Positions 12,387 to 24,677 are shown, counted from the first letter of the stretch. The stretch is 64,000 bases of DNA from Platanthera guangdongensis (GCA_039583875.1 CM077163.1:236894646-236958645), one strand, 5' to 3'. The notes: generated by a model not told the origin, from the sequence alone. Translations and numbers: made by a program.

Positions 12387-14881
12387 ATATTGTTGTTATA
12401 GATTGTCCCCTCTGCTGAAACGATGTCGAAGACCTACTCATACTGACAATAATTGCTGGTCTAAGCCACGAGAAGCTGCCAAATCCAATGAAGATACATC
12501 CAAAGAATCCACGTTCTTCACCAACAATTCTGCTCAACACAAGGGATCTGATATTTGGTTTATTGATTATGGCAGCAGTAGCCACATGACCTACAATCGG
12601 GCAGCTTTTGTCACCCTCAATGAAGACATCGAGTCTGAAGTCTTTCTTTGTGACAACCATGCTCTCTCTATGGAAGGCACTGGCACAATTGCCTTCCAGA
12701 CACCCTCAATAGAAACAAAACACATGCATGAGGTTCACTATGTTCCCAGCCTTGCTTAGAACCTTCTCAGCGTCGGCCAACTCACACGAAAGGGTTACTC
12801 TGTTCTCCTTGAACACGATATTTGCTACAATGTCAAAACATTTACTAAAAAAAATTCTCACAACTCCCATCACTCGAAATTGAGTGTACTCTGTCCCTCT
12901 ACCTTCTTCCCCCATTGCTTTTTCTTGCACCACCTCTCCTTACTCCTCTACTACCCTATGACACCTGCGTTTTGGCCACCTCAACTATCCATCTCTGCAG
13001 TTTCTCAAAAACCACCTAGTGGTTCAAGGGCTACCTAATCTACATTTTATAAAGGCCATATATCATGGATGTGAAGCCGAAAAATCTCATCGACATACCT
13101 TTCCCACCACTTCTACCTGGAGAAGCATAAAAGCTCTTCTACTCCTCCATCTTGATCTATGGGGACTGGCTACCACTCCTACTGTTGGAGGTAAAAAAAT
13201 ATTTCTTATTGTTGATGATCACACTCGTTTCATGTGGATCTTCTTTTTCGCCAACAAATCTGATACCTTCTCAACCTTCCAGACTTTCAAAACCTTTATC
13301 GAAAAACAATTAGACAAAAACAGTAAAGGAATATGCGCAGACAGAGGAGGTGAATTTTGCTCCCTAAACTTCAACTCCTTCTGTGACAGGCATGACATTT
13401 CTCGCCAGCTTACCACTCCTTACTCTCCTAAACAAAACGATGTTGTTGAATGAGATAATCGCTCCATTCTTGAGATGTCCAGATCTATGTTTTCCACCTC
13501 CAAACTTCCTAAATTGTTTTTGGCAGAAGCCTGCTCCACTGTTGTATATCTTCTTAACAAGTGCCCTACGAGAGCCCTATCCCTTCTTACTCCCTTCGAA
13601 ATGCTTTACTCACGAAAACCATATGTCTGTCATCTACGCGTGTTCGGTTTCATTGCCTACAGGCATATACCCGCCATAAATCATACAAAATTAGATGATA
13701 AATCTCAAACATGTATTTTCATTGGCTGCAGCCAGAACTCCAAGGGTTATTGCCTTATCAGTTTCCTACCAAAAAATTTTTTGTATCCTGTGATGTAAAC
13801 TTTCATGAAGAAGCACACTAGAATTGACCATCAGTTTCTGGGTTGTCATCATGCCAGGAGGTGGTTGCTCTTGATATCAATCATACCCGAGCCATCCAAT
13901 CCATCCGATGTGATAATATAGCTCCTCATGAGCCTATTCTTCATCTGAGTCATTTGATTCTGAGCCCATTTCTTCATCTGAGTCATTCGATTCTGAGCTC
14001 ATTTCTTCATCAGAGTCATCTGACTCTAAGCCCATTCCTTCACCTGACTCAGACTTCAGCCCATCTTTATCCTCGCTAATTCACAAAACAAAAAGCATTA
14101 TAAAAATCTACAAAAGCTGCATTCTTGCTCTCTTTGCAGGTACCCCATAGACATTTCAGGAAGCAACATCTCAAGATATATGGAAAAGAGCAATGGATGA
14201 GGAAATACTTACAATTAAAAGAAGCACCTGGAGCCTTGTTCCTAAACCTGTAGGACAAGACATTATTGAGCTCAAATGGGTCTATAAGACCAAGGCTGAT
14301 GAGGATGGTAAACCAGTAAAATTTAAAGCCCAACTTGCGCAAAAGGTTATTCTCAAGTTCCTGGGAGCAATTTTGATGAAACTTATGCTCCAATAGCACG
14401 AATGGACACCATTCGTTTTGTTCTAGTCTACGCCGCACAATATCAACTGCCCGTCTTTCAACTAGATGTTTAATCTGCATTTCTTAATGGCTCCATCAAA
14501 TAAGATGTCTATGTTCATCAACCTCAGGCTATGACACAAATCGTAAAGAAATGGTCTACAAGCTCCAGAAATCTTTATATGGACTCAAGCAGGCGTCGTG
14601 GGATTGGAACACCAACATTAACTCTTATCTCTGTAGAACTGAATGTTTCACTCGAAACCCAAATGAAGCCTCCCTCTACATCAAAAAAGCCAGAAATCAG
14701 CTCTTCATTGTCAGCATCTACGTTGACGACTTAATCATTATAGGAAATAACAAACAAATGATTGAAGATTTCAAAAACAACATGAAACACCAACATCAAA
14801 TGACAGATCTTGGTAGTCTAAAGTTTTTCCTGGGTCTGCAAATCAAGCATAGCCATGTGCAAATTTTCATCTCCCAGGAAC
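12387..14881 (+). pseudogene. Chimeric copia copy B1: short antisense RNase H stub, then gag knuckle, PR, IN, RT
   Basis: The first ~15 bases are antisense RNase H remnant (shared with B2 and B3). From about 12401 the sequence is sense: zinc-knuckle remnant CRRPTHTDNNC, protease IWFIDYGSSSHMT (the DSG is changed to DYG), then LHLDLWG and DRGGEF of the integrase with QNDVVE in place of QNGVVER. The RT follows with IELKWVYKTKADEDGK, LYGLKQASWDW and an intact YVDDLII box (about 14719-14739). Many stops and frameshifts. D inserted at 14881 within RT, and the last bit continues at 30254. Confidence 0.82.
13940..14065 (+). repeat. Imperfect ~30-bp tandem repeat in B1 IN-RT linker
   Basis: Three to four copies of a unit resembling TTTCTTCATCTGAGTCAT-TCGATTCTGAGC. 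In the pol frame this gives an acidic Ser/Glu/Asp-rich linker between integrase and RT. Copies B2 (about 34460-34540) and B3 (about 39970-40050) have fewer units. Confidence 0.65.
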
Positions 14882-16329
14882 TGTTAAAATTTGATATAGC
14901 GGAAAACAAGAACTAGGCGCAGGAACACTCAATCATAAACCACGCTTAATTGATCAGAAACAACAGAAGGCAACAACAAATCTTATATCATCAACAATTT
15001 TATTTACAAGGCAGGACATACAAGACGAGACATGCTTCGGCGATGTACAAAGGAGCGGCATACAAATAAGAAAGAACAAGCCGGGCAGACTGCCTCAGAG
15101 ATCACCGAGCTCGCCGAAACCGCCACGCTTCTGCTGTACCGAACTGAACTACGGAGTCCGCGTAAACCGCGGACAACCCGTTATTCTGCTAAACACCTAT
15201 GTTCGCTCTCTGCAAGACGCCTAACCACTGAAGTCGCCTAGCTGCTAGAGTCCGCGAACAAGATTCTACCAAACTAACGAACATGCCTTCGAGACCGGCA
15301 GACAAGTTACTGAACTAGGAAAGCTGAAGGAGAGAAGACCGGCTGGCCGCAACTGCGACCTGCTGCAAACCGCTGATTGTAAACTGCAAGCTCTACTGAT
15401 CCCTGACTGCAGTAAGCGCCAAAATCCTAGCTTCTCAGTGCCAGCCACACAACCAGCAAATATCAAACATGTTAACCTTCTCAAACCGCGCGGACAGAAA
15501 TCTGAGGCTGCAACAATTAAACCACGTTCAACTTATTGTTCATTCAGTTTTTTATATTGTCACATGGGGTCATATTTATTGGCACGAAGAGAAGTATGGT
15601 CACTGCCCTAAAGGATAGAAACACCACCCCAGCCCGCAGCTAGCACATAGCAGTCCGCCCGGTCCGCATGGACAAGGACAGACATCAGCCTATCCGCCTT
15701 TCATCAAATAAGACGGGATAGAAGCCAGTCCTCCTGGATCCGCCCCAGTCCGCCCACCTGCGGACATAGCTCTAGTCCGCTTGCGCCTGCGGACACCACT
15801 CCATTCTGCATACCCCGAGTTCACAGCCAAGACAGACAATGCTGACTGCTGCCAAACTTGAAGGACAGAAATATCAGTCCGCGCAACAACCTACCAAATT
15901 GAGCCATCTCGCACAATCCGGCGAACTCCAGCGCCAGTCCGCTCTAACAGGCAAACTCTGTGGTTTCCACTAACAGCTCTACCAAAGCTAGACCAAGGCA
16001 CACGCCATTCCGATCTCCCGAGCACTAGTCCAGTCCGCAACCCGGACTCCGTGAACTTCAACCGAGTCCGCACCTCATCAATCATGGTGAGCTTCGTGGA
16101 TAGTAATCCTATCCGCCCGGTTACTTTCTGCGAACCAACTGCCGGTTGAACACAACCCGGCCTGGCAAGCCGCCTCCTCTGTCCGCACAGGCCACGCGAA
16201 CAGACCACCCAGACCACCAGAGCAAAGGCCAATTGTAGCACCATTGCCGACCTGACAAGCCGCCAGTCCTGTCCGCACAGGCCGAGCAGACAGGTTGCCC
16301 AGTCCACTTTTGCTTCATTACTTTCAACA
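14882..16329 (-). repeat. 3' LTR of D (minus strand)
   Basis: In plus orientation it runs from TGTTAAAATTTGATATAG to CATTACTTTCAACA and is followed by CTCCCCCTTGAAG, the reversed polypurine tract. It matches the split 5' LTR at 21571 onward. The TATA-equivalent near 15575 has decayed to TATTTATT. Rich in AGTCCGC motifs like the rest of the family. Confidence 0.85.
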
Positions 16330-16508
16330 CTCCCCCTTGAAGTGAGAAGTGGTGACCAACCCCAACAGTCTCTGTAACCGTAAACATGGCCTCTCCGATA
16401 GCGACTTCGAGAAAATATCCATGATAAAGTCCACACTCCGCATATTCCAGACCATAAGGGATCCCTCCAGCACCTCCCAAAAGGAGTCATGAATCCCTCC
16501 GCCTTCTT
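16330..16508 (-). pseudogene. D pol tail: fused RT/RNase H remnant
   Basis: Minus-strand frame (start about 16566 in a shifted reading) with MDIFSKSLSE, the relic of the RNase H C-terminal ADIFTKPLS, ending TSHFKGEC at the polypurine tract exactly as in C1. Upstream it jumps straight to sequence that in C1 follows the RT N-terminus (VTYKWVLKLE, at about 19150), with solo LTR S sitting at the join. K has the same compressed tail (27600-27790), so most of RT and RNase H was already missing before D inserted. Confidence 0.78.
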
Positions 16509-17632
16509 TGTAACACCTCCCCTGTAATGACCGTATAATATGGGTCCGGCCGGGGCCACACAACATACGAACGCCACAGCTTTAGTATTATAAGTTGATA
16601 TAGCTATCCAAACTCAAAACACTTGCAAAACACAACGGAAACAAAGCACGACTAGAAGCTATCCACCACTATAAGAGTCACAACAATGGCCTTAGGGCCT
16701 TACAACAAATGTCCAAACTCAAGTAAAAAAGAATAGCAGTCAAGAATGTGCACAACACTCCTAGTCTACCTCGGCATGCAAGCCGGACAAAAGAGTCTCA
16801 ATCATACATCATCATAACAGTAGGGATACAAAAGAGGAAAACACTTCATGGGGCTTGGGCCTTTCTGGCCGGCGTGCTAGCTCCTGCATGCGATCCTTGC
16901 CCTGTAAAATTTATTAGTAACGTGAGTCAGCAAAGGCTGACCTCAAACTGTGTAACAACACATCTCCTCCCGGCCGCCCCTAACGGACCCCGGGGAACCC
17001 TCCAACCTGCAAGTCAGCACTTCGTATGCAATATAAATATATATAAATAGAAATGCATTAAATCAGGCTTGGATGTCTCAATCAACATACACGTTCTCTA
17101 CTGGTTGAGCATTTAATAAAATGGCCTACTTATGCAACATGAATGCAACACCCGGGCTTCACCCAAGGCACCCTACTGCGTATGCATCTAGCACAACATC
17201 ACATCAATTGGGTACTCATCATTTCCCCATTGGCATAAAGCCGCAAACACTAAGGGAGACACAACTCCCTCAAACGGCACAGGCCGCCGCATGGAATCTT
17301 GCCTAGGCCCCACCCGCTCAAAGGCTTAGCCCCGGGCTTGCCTGCAAATTCTGACGTCTCATGTCAGGATTCCAACAAACACAAACTGACCGATTCTAAG
17401 AAGCCTTGCTGGACCCCACCCGCTCATGGCCTCATTGCCCGGGCTTGCCCCAAGCTTGGCATTCTCGTCAGTCTCACAGAAGGGGACTAGTCTCGCCGGG
17501 ACACTCTCCACGCATGACGTACATGTCACGGGATAGCCAGCCGACCACGGAGACATAGCCACGCCTTGGCACATCACAAACCAAGACTAAACCACCTTAA
17601 TCCCTCATTTGTACTGCAGCGTTCCCGCGCAC

Positions 17633-17760
17633 CAAGGAAACCATCTCCAACTCATGCGGAGCTAACCTTGTCCACCAAGGAAACCATCTCCAACTCATAC
17701 GGAGCTAACCTTGTCCCCCAAGGAAACCATCTACCGCCACGAGGAGCTAACCTTGCCCGG
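17633..17760. repeat. 43-bp tandem repeat, about 3 copies, in solo LTR S
   Basis: Units begin CAAGGAAACCATCT at 17633, 17676 and 17719, each containing GGAGCTAACCTTG. The third unit is more diverged. Confidence 0.85.
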
Positions 17761-18720
17761 TTCCGACCACACGTACTCTTTCAAGCAAAAGGGAAAATCA
17801 CCACCACATCACAAGCGGCATCTTGCCGCATCGGAAACTCTATGAATCCCTAAGTTCGTATGCAACATCACCGAGTCGGACTAACGGTCGCGACTACGGC
17901 TTCACCCACCATGCCTAATCCACTAGCAGAGCGGATCTTTAATGCAAAAATATGCCGGGGACGGACTCAATCGACCCGGAGGTTCTTCTTGAACCTTGGC
18001 AACCAAAACACCTCTCATTCGAGTGGTTGGTGCCCAAAATCTAGAAGAAAACGATGCTAAAACATGCATCCTAAAGACCGAGAGGAGAAATGTCGTTACC
18101 TTCCGACTCCTCTTCCTTGCCATGGCAAAATAGCCGGATGAAAACCTTCGCAACGATCTAAGCTCCACGGATCTGGACTCGGTTCGTGATTTGGAGCACC
18201 GAAACCCTTCCTACAGCCCGAACTCTCTTTCCCCTTCTTCCTTGTTCTCACTTCTCTCTAGATCTTTAGTAAGAGAAAGCTTGGAAGAGAATGAGGGTTT
18301 TCAACCCTATTCTCGGACTTAACTCAACAAGAACAATCCTGAACCGTCAGATCCTAAAATCTGGGAAAGAATGACCACGATCCGCCTGAAAAATAAAAGA
18401 CCTGGGCCGAACACGGCCTGACACACGCCCGTGTCCAGGGCCGTGTGCCTCATTCGCCGTCTCAAATCGACACGCCTGGAACCGCACACGGGCATCCGAC
18501 ACGCCCGTGTTTAATCCGACACGCCCGTGTCCCCAGTGACACGGCCGTGTGGCCGGTCGTGTGCCTCCAACGACACGGCCCCAAAACCAACCCGAGAGGT
18601 GACACGGCCTGGGACACGCCCGTGTCCCAAGACGTGTGCCAAGTCTCGACACTCGTCGACAGGCTTTGTGTCGACACCGCGGAAAAACATCGAGCGAAGA
18701 TCGTCGACCAAGCGGGACAC

Positions 18721-19062
18721 GCCCTGTGACACGCCCGTGTCACAGGCCGTGTGCCCCAATCTCGACACATTGTCGGGCAAAAGTGTCGACACTTGGGCCG
18801 AGTGTCGACATGGCCTCGACACGCCCTGCGACACGCCCGTGTCGTAGGCCCTGTGCCCTACTCTCGACACTTTGTCGAGCGAAAGTGTCGACACTTGGAC
18901 CGAGTGTCGACACGGCCTCGACACGCCCTGCGACACGCCCGTGTCGCAGGCCGTGTGCCCTACTCTCGACACTTTGTCGAGCGAAAGTTTCGACACTTGG
19001 ACCGAGTGTCGACACGGCCTCGACACGCCCTGCGACACGCCCGTGTTGCAGGCCGTGTGCCT
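18721..19062. repeat. 102-bp tandem repeat, about 3.3 copies, in solo LTR S
   Basis: Units start GCCCTG at 18721, 18823, 18925 and 19027, an exact 102-bp spacing. Each holds a near-palindrome GACACGCCCGTGTC and two GTCGACACT-type blocks facing each other (AGTGTCGACACTTGG...GAGTGTCGACA). Looser GACACGCCCGTGT copies extend upstream to about 18420. Confidence 0.88.
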
Positions 19063-19132
19063 CCTGCCAGAAACCCAACATTTTCCAGAACTGCACACTG
19101 ACTCTCTTGCAAAACTGGGGTGTTACATTCTT

Positions 19133-21493
19133 CTCCAGCTTCAACACCCACTTGTACGTCACAGGAGTAACACCAACCTTAGGCACAAGGTCGCAAACCT
19201 CATCTCCCCTGAGTACAGTCACCTCCTCATCTTTGGCATTAACCACATCCTTGACTCCAGTGGGATCATCACAGCTAGAAGGCATCTGCTCGACCAGAGG
19301 GCCTACAAGGAAACAAGAGATCGAGCTCATAGTGTTTCCTTCGCAAAATCGAGCTGGTGGCTTGATGATCCTCTTCGACCTCCGAAGAGCCTGATCATGG
19401 CTAACCACCTCCGCTACTCCTTCTTAAATAGCTCCATTCCCGAGCAAACCCAAAGCATTGCTCCCCTTGCTTTCTGAACAAGAAGCCATCATACTAGAAC
19501 TAGAAGCACCTGGAGCATCGCTCCCCTGCTTCCTGAACTAGAAGCCTTCGCTCTTGAACTAGAAACACCTGAAACATCGCTCCCCTTGCTTCCGGAACCA
19601 GAAGCCTCTGCCCCGGAGCTAGAACAACACGGAGCTCCGGGTGATATAGGCAGCTCCATCAGAAGATCTTTAACAGCAGACTCCTCCTGCTCATCGTCTG
19701 ACCTGCTCTCCTTTAGCTCCAAAGATTAGCTACCTCCATATGACATCAGTTCATCGAAGACAACGTATCTGGACATGATGAACTTCTTCATCGCAGGATC
19801 CATACACTTTTATCCCTTCTTCTGCTCATCATAGCCCACAAAAACTAGCTTCCTCATCTTTGAATCCAGCTCTGTCCTGTGAGCATCAGGGACGTGTACA
19901 TAATAGGTCGACCCGAACACCCGAAGGTGTTCCACGCTGGGTTTCTCCTGAAACATCTGCTCAATCGGAGACGTCATGTTGATTGGACTCAAAGGCATCC
20001 AATTGATGACATACGCCACGCAGCCATCCCTTCCGCCCAAAAAAGCCTTATGAATGCCTTTGCTATGAAGCCAACACTTGTTGTGAAGTAAATCCACAAG
20101 AAATCTACCTCTGGATTCCGTGCTTCCTGCAGAAGTTAGAAAACACGGTTGAACCGAATTCACCTCTGTTTCCCTTTCTCAACTTTTTGATCTGCAGGCC
20201 AAGCCGACCCTCCACAAGCTTCTTGAACTCCACAAATAAATGAAACGCGTCTGACTTCTCCTTCATAAAGTACACCCACGTGTACCTTGTATAGTCATCA
20301 ATCAACACTAGCATATACCTGCTGGCTCCAATACTAGCGGTGACGGTTGGTCCCAACACCTCACCATGGATACACTCCAATGGTTGAGAACACCCAATCT
20401 GTGACTTATCAAACGTAAAGTGATAAGGTTCACTGTATTAAAATCCACCGCAAACATGACCCTCGCCAAAGGATGACAACCTAGGTAAGCCTTTCACAAG
20501 GCTCCTTTTAGCCATTGTTTTCAACTTGTCCCACTCGACATGTCTCAGTCTTTCATGCCAGATAGCTGCACTATCATTGGCTCTCATCCGATAAACATAA
20601 GAACTTGTTGAGGCCAAAACCAAGTTCTCATCCCTTCTCCTTATATGAGTGATGTTCGCCGACTGAAGGATAACCTTGCAGTCCTTCTTGAAGTGGCCAA
20701 GCTGGTTGCACCTGTAGCACCTTGGTCCTTCCTTCCTTTTCCCAACAAACCTGAGAGCATTCCTCTACTCTTGCTGATATGAAGTAGAAGGTCCATCACC
20801 AACAACCCACTTCTTCTTCTTATCCCATCTCCTTTTCTTCCCTGAGAAGTGCGCTTCACCATCTCCTCCAGAGACAGAGACTTCAGCCATCTTACTTGCT
20901 AAGCTCTCCTGCGAAGTCAGCAAGTTCTCCAGCTCTAACAATGATGGTTGAGTGGCCCAACCTTGAACAGAGGTCACAAAGGCCACATACTCCTTCTGCA
21001 AGCCACAAATGATATGCCTCTTGAGCTTCGTCTCCGAGATAGGCTCATCAGTGTCCCACGCTGATATCTCAACGCATAGGTTCTTCATCTTCAGGAAGAA
21101 TGTTGAGATGGACAAATCTCTCTGAGTGGTTCCCGCCAACTCATTCTCCAGGAATTGTAGCCGAGCTACATTCTTTCTGTTGAACAACCCATCGAGGGAA
21201 GTCCAAATCTCAGTAGCGGCCCGACATCCGATGATGTGATCAAAGAGTTCTGATGAGATAATCCGCTTGAGAGTAAACTCCGTTTTCGCATTTGTCTTCC
21301 TCCAAGCTTTCACTGCTTCAGCATTTTTAGTAGCAACAGTAACTTCTTGCTTGTCGTTTCCACACACAACTTCCCACAAATCCTCTCCAAGAAGATAGCT
21401 TTCCATGCACGACCTCCACTTCTTAAAGTTAGTCGACATTAAAAGCTCAATACCAAGACCTCTTGCTAACCCACCTTCCATTGCAACAACCAT
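19133..21493 (-). pseudogene. D gag and integrase remnant (protease deleted)
   Basis: Gag is a continuous 242-codon frame from the ATG at 21491-21493 (MVVAMEGGLARGLGIELL) down to 20765. The knuckle segment (CYRCNQLGHFKKDC, about 20680-20721) follows in a shifted frame. About 20660 the sequence jumps from the knuckle tail (CKVILQSAN) to the pre-integrase region (LVLASTSSYVYRMRANDSAAIWHERL), so no DSG protease motif exists. In the integrase the first Asp motif reads HGEVLGP (Asp to Glu), the second reads RKGNRGEF (Asp to Gly), and the QQNGVAER block is missing. Sequence to 19489 is the Ser/Gly-rich linker, and 19133-19408 is the RT N-terminus. It cannot encode an active integrase. Confidence 0.85.
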
Positions 21494-21559
21494 TAGTCAA
21501 TTAGCTTCCAGAAGTATCGAGTACAACTGATGGTTGATCACTGCTCAAGCCTCTGTTTT

Positions 21560-21570
21560 CTCTGATACTA
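21560..21570 (-). promoter_or_regulatory. Primer-binding site of D
   Basis: CTCTGATACTA on the plus strand reads TAGTATCAGAG on the minus strand next to the LTR end, the same variant PBS as in C1. Confidence 0.72.
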
Positions 21571-22425
21571 TGTTAAAATTTGATATAGCGAAAAATTAGA
21601 ACCTCGCGCAGGAACACTCAACCATAAACCAAGCTTAATTGATCAGAAATAGCAGAAGGAAACAACAAATCTTATATTATCAACAATCTTCTTTACAAGA
21701 CAGGACATACATGACGAGACATGTTTTGCCGATGTACAAAGGAGCAACACACAAACAAGAAAGAACAAGCCGGGCGGAATACCTCAGAGATCGCCGAGAT
21801 CACCGAGCTCGCTGAAACCACCATGCTTTTGATGCATCGAACTGAACTACGGAGTCCGCGTAAACCGCAGACAACCCATTGTTCTGCTGAACACCTATGT
21901 CTGCTCTCTGCAAGCTGCCTAATCGCTGAAGTCGCCTAGCTGCCAGAGTCTGCAAACAAGCTGCTGCCGAACTAACGAACAGGCCGCCGAGATCGGCGTA
22001 CAAGTTATTGAACTGGGAAAGCTGAAGGAGAGAAGACCGGCTGGTTGCAACCGCGACCTGCTGCAAACCGCTGATTGTAAACCACAAGCTCCAATGATCC
22101 CTAACCGCAGTCAGCACCAAAATCTTGGCTTCTCAGTGCTAGCCGCACAACCTGCAAACAACAAACCTGTTAACCTTCTCAAACCATGCGGACAGAAATC
22201 CGAGGCCGCCGCAATTAACCCATGTTCAACTTACTGTTCATTCGGTATTTTTATGTTGTCACAAGGGGGTCTTATTTATAAGCATAGAGAGGAGTGTGTT
22301 TACTGCCCTAGTGGATAGAAACACCACCCAGCCCACAGCTAGCACAAAGCAGTCCGCCTAGTCCGCATGGATAAGGCTAGACACCAACCTATTTGCCTGC
22401 CATCAAAGAGGATGGGATATAAGCC
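21571..22425 (-). repeat. 5' LTR of D, first piece (LTR 3' end)
   Basis: Starts TGTTAAAATTTGATATAG like the 3' LTR at 14882. The TATA box TATTTATA (22273-22280, minus strand) is intact here. It stops at AAGCC where foldback J inserted. Confidence 0.85.
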
Positions 22426-23434
22426 TGTTAGAAACCATGTCGGGGGTCCCACACATTTTGGGTAAAGGCCCGGTCCTGGCCGACTGCAGTCGAATGGCAA
22501 GGCATCCCCAACCAAATCTCCCGGGGTCCCACATTTTGGGTAAAGGCCGGGTAGGTTGTTGAGGCCCGGGGCTTGATCCCGGGACCTCCTTTATAAGAGG
22601 CTCCTTAGCCAACCTCTCACACCCAACTGCACTGCAAGAGAGAAACACTTGCCCAAACGAAGGTTCGTCAAGCCTCTTTGGATCTCCCAAGGGCTATGAA
22701 GCTAATGTTCGACCCAGCGAAAAGGACCTACATGATCCGAATGAGTGATGTTGTAACAAAAGAAATCAACCCAAAATAAAGGGGTCGCAAGGGGATGGAC
22801 TCTCCCAACAAAGAAAAATAAGGCCACCGAACCTTTTATCGATCGTTAGAAAAATTACGTAAAACAAATGACCAACACCAAACCAACACTTGCGTACAAT
22901 TAAGCAAAGCGCGCGCTAATTTAGACAAATGCTCAATCACTTGGCGAGCGAGCTAAAAGACACCGCCTCCGATTAGTACGAAATTGATTGTAAAGCACGC
23001 ACACTCCAATCCAACACGATGGGCTAGCGGAGGCGCAATTTCGGAGTGGAGATTTCCGACCGGTGAGTAGTAACTCACACCTCAATGCGACAAAATGAAC
23101 TGCAGTGTAGTTGGGTATGAGAGGTTGGCTAAGACGCCTCTTATAAAGGAGGTCTTGGGGTCGAGACCAGGCCTCAACAACCTACCCGGGCATTTACCCA
23201 AAATGTGTGGGACCCCCGGGAGATTTGGTTGGAGATGTTATGCCGTTTGACTGCAGTCGCCTCTTATAAAGGAGGTCCCGGGATCAAGCCCCGGGCCTCA
23301 ACAACCTACCCGGCCTTTACCCAAAATGTGGGACCCCGGGAGATTTGGTTGGGGATGCCTTGCCATTCGACTGCAGTCGGCCAGGACCGGGCCTTTACCC
23401 AAAATGTGTGGGACCCCCGGCCTGGTTTCTAACA
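22426..23434. mobile_element. Foldback element J: 1009 bp with >200-bp inverted arms
   Basis: Ends are perfect 12-bp inverted repeats (TGTTAGAAACCA and TGGTTTCTAACA), flanked by AAGCC at 22421-22425 and 23435-23439. The left arm (22426 to about 22636) is almost identical to the complement of the right arm (about 23100-23434), except that the right arm has an extra internal duplication of about 120 bp. The arms contain TTTATAAGAGG and a GGGTCCCACA...TTTTGGG block repeated in each arm. The ~460-bp centre has no open frame of note and no PBS. TG...CA ends and a 5-bp duplication are LTR-like, but the inverted arms are not. Class unknown; a foldback/MITE or inverted-LTR derivative. Confidence 0.8.
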
Positions 23435-23439
23435 AAGCC

Positions 23440-23524
23440 ATTCCACCTGGATCCTCCCCAGTCCGCCCACCTGCGGACATAGCTCCAGTCCGCTCGTGCC
23501 TGCGGACACCACTCTAGTCCTCAT
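23440..23524 (-). repeat. 5' LTR of D, second piece
   Basis: Continues the D LTR after J (CCACCTGGATCC...CCGCCCACCTGCGG matches the 3' LTR near 15737). It ends at TAGTCCTCAT where K begins. Its last ~37 bases are repeated, slightly diverged, at 29701-29738 on the other side of K. Confidence 0.8.
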
Positions 23525-23812
23525 TGTTGAAAATGGTGAAGTGAAAGTGGGTGATTGCTTACCCCGTCTGCACGGTGTATGCGGACAGGACTGGCGGTTA
23601 GCCAAGTCGGCAGAGTTGTTGCAGTCGGCTTGTTCAAGGGCAGCCTGGGCGGTCTATTCACATCGTCTGTGTGGACAGAGGTGGCAGCCAGCCAAGTCGG
23701 CTTATACTTGGCAGACAGATTGTTCCCAGAAGGTAACTGGGCGGATAACTTCTCTATCCGCGGAGTCCGGCAAGATGCGGGCTAGACTAGAGCTCGGTAG
23801 ACCGACATGACA

Positions 23813-24100
23813 GATGCCTTGGTCTTGCTTGGTAGTGCGACAAGTTGTAGCCACAGAGTTCTCCAGTTAGAGCCGGCTGGACTGGATCTTGGCAGACCGA
23901 CATGGCAGATGCCTTGGTCTAGCTCTGGTGGTGAGGTTGGTGGTAGCCGCGGAGTTCGCCGATTAGAGCGGACTGGGCTGGAGCTCGGTAGACTGGCATG
24001 ACATATGCCTTGGTCTAGCTTTGGTGGTGCGGCTGGCGGAAGTCGCAGGGTTCGCTAGTTAGAGCAGACAGGTGATGGAGTTCACCGGGATTGGCGGACT
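23813..24100 (+). repeat. ~96-bp tandem repeat in K 5' LTR
   Basis: Units marked by GATGCCTTGGTCT at about 23813, 23908 and 24004, each with GGAGCTCGG-AGAC and AGAGTTCGC blocks. The C1, D and H LTRs carry one equivalent unit, so this is an expansion in the K branch. Confidence 0.8.
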
Positions 24101-24677
24101 GGTGCCTGTGTCCGCCAGTAAGTGCGAACTGGCCCTTGTGGCCAGTGGTGTGGACTTGGTTGGTTTTGAACCAAGTCCATGTTAGCTCAGTCCGTGGAGA
24201 TCACACGGTTAAGCGTAGACTGCTTCTCAGTCCTCCAAGCTCGACAGCAATTGCCTTGTGGTTTGATTGCGAGCTTGGTGAGTGCGGACTGGTGCAGTGT
24301 CTGCTTGGGCGTGGAGACTGCATTCCTTGTCTGCTGAGTCCGACAGTTGTTAGCTTGTGCCTTGGTTGCGGGCTCGGACTGCGCAGACTGGAGTTGTGTC
24401 CGCGGGGCGTGCGGACTGGAGCAGTGTTCACTGGCATGCGGACAGGTGGTATTGTCGCACGGTCTGTTGGTGGCGGCTTGTTCCTGGCTTGGCCTATGAC
24501 AACAAGGTGGATAGGGTTGTTATCCGGCCTTGGTGATGTTGTTGGCGGTCTAGCTATTCTGCACGGGTCATAACAAACTAGATGTGCATTCGCGGCTTGT
24601 AGATACACTTGGTGCCTGCCGTGAGATGGGGCGGTTATCTTATCGGCTAGGGCGGTGACAACACTCCTCATCGTGCC

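Larger units (their letters stand above)
16509..19127. mobile_element. Solo LTR S (2619 bp), gypsy-like, inserted in D
   Basis: Bounded by TGTAACACC and its inverted complement GGTGTTACA, flanked by a perfect TTCTT duplication (16504-16508 and 19128-19132). It carries no PBS, polypurine tract or retroviral domains, so it is best explained as a solo LTR left by LTR-LTR recombination. Large LTRs beginning TGTAACACC are common among plant Ty3/gypsy elements, so that assignment is inferred from ends and size only. It contains a 43-bp tandem repeat (17633) and a 102-bp tandem repeat (18721). The long open frames at 18347-19477 arise because 102 is divisible by three. Confidence 0.8.

Noticed and set aside
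18347..19477. Several overlapping 100-250-codon frames on both strands with repeated residues (RPATRPCRRPCA, HTACDTGVSQGVS)
   Set aside because: They are products of the 102-bp tandem repeat, whose length is a multiple of three; no start context, domains or codon bias, and they lie inside a solo LTR.
22426..23434. Ordinary solo LTR
   Set aside because: A solo LTR has only a few bases of terminal inversion; here the inverted arms exceed 200 bp.
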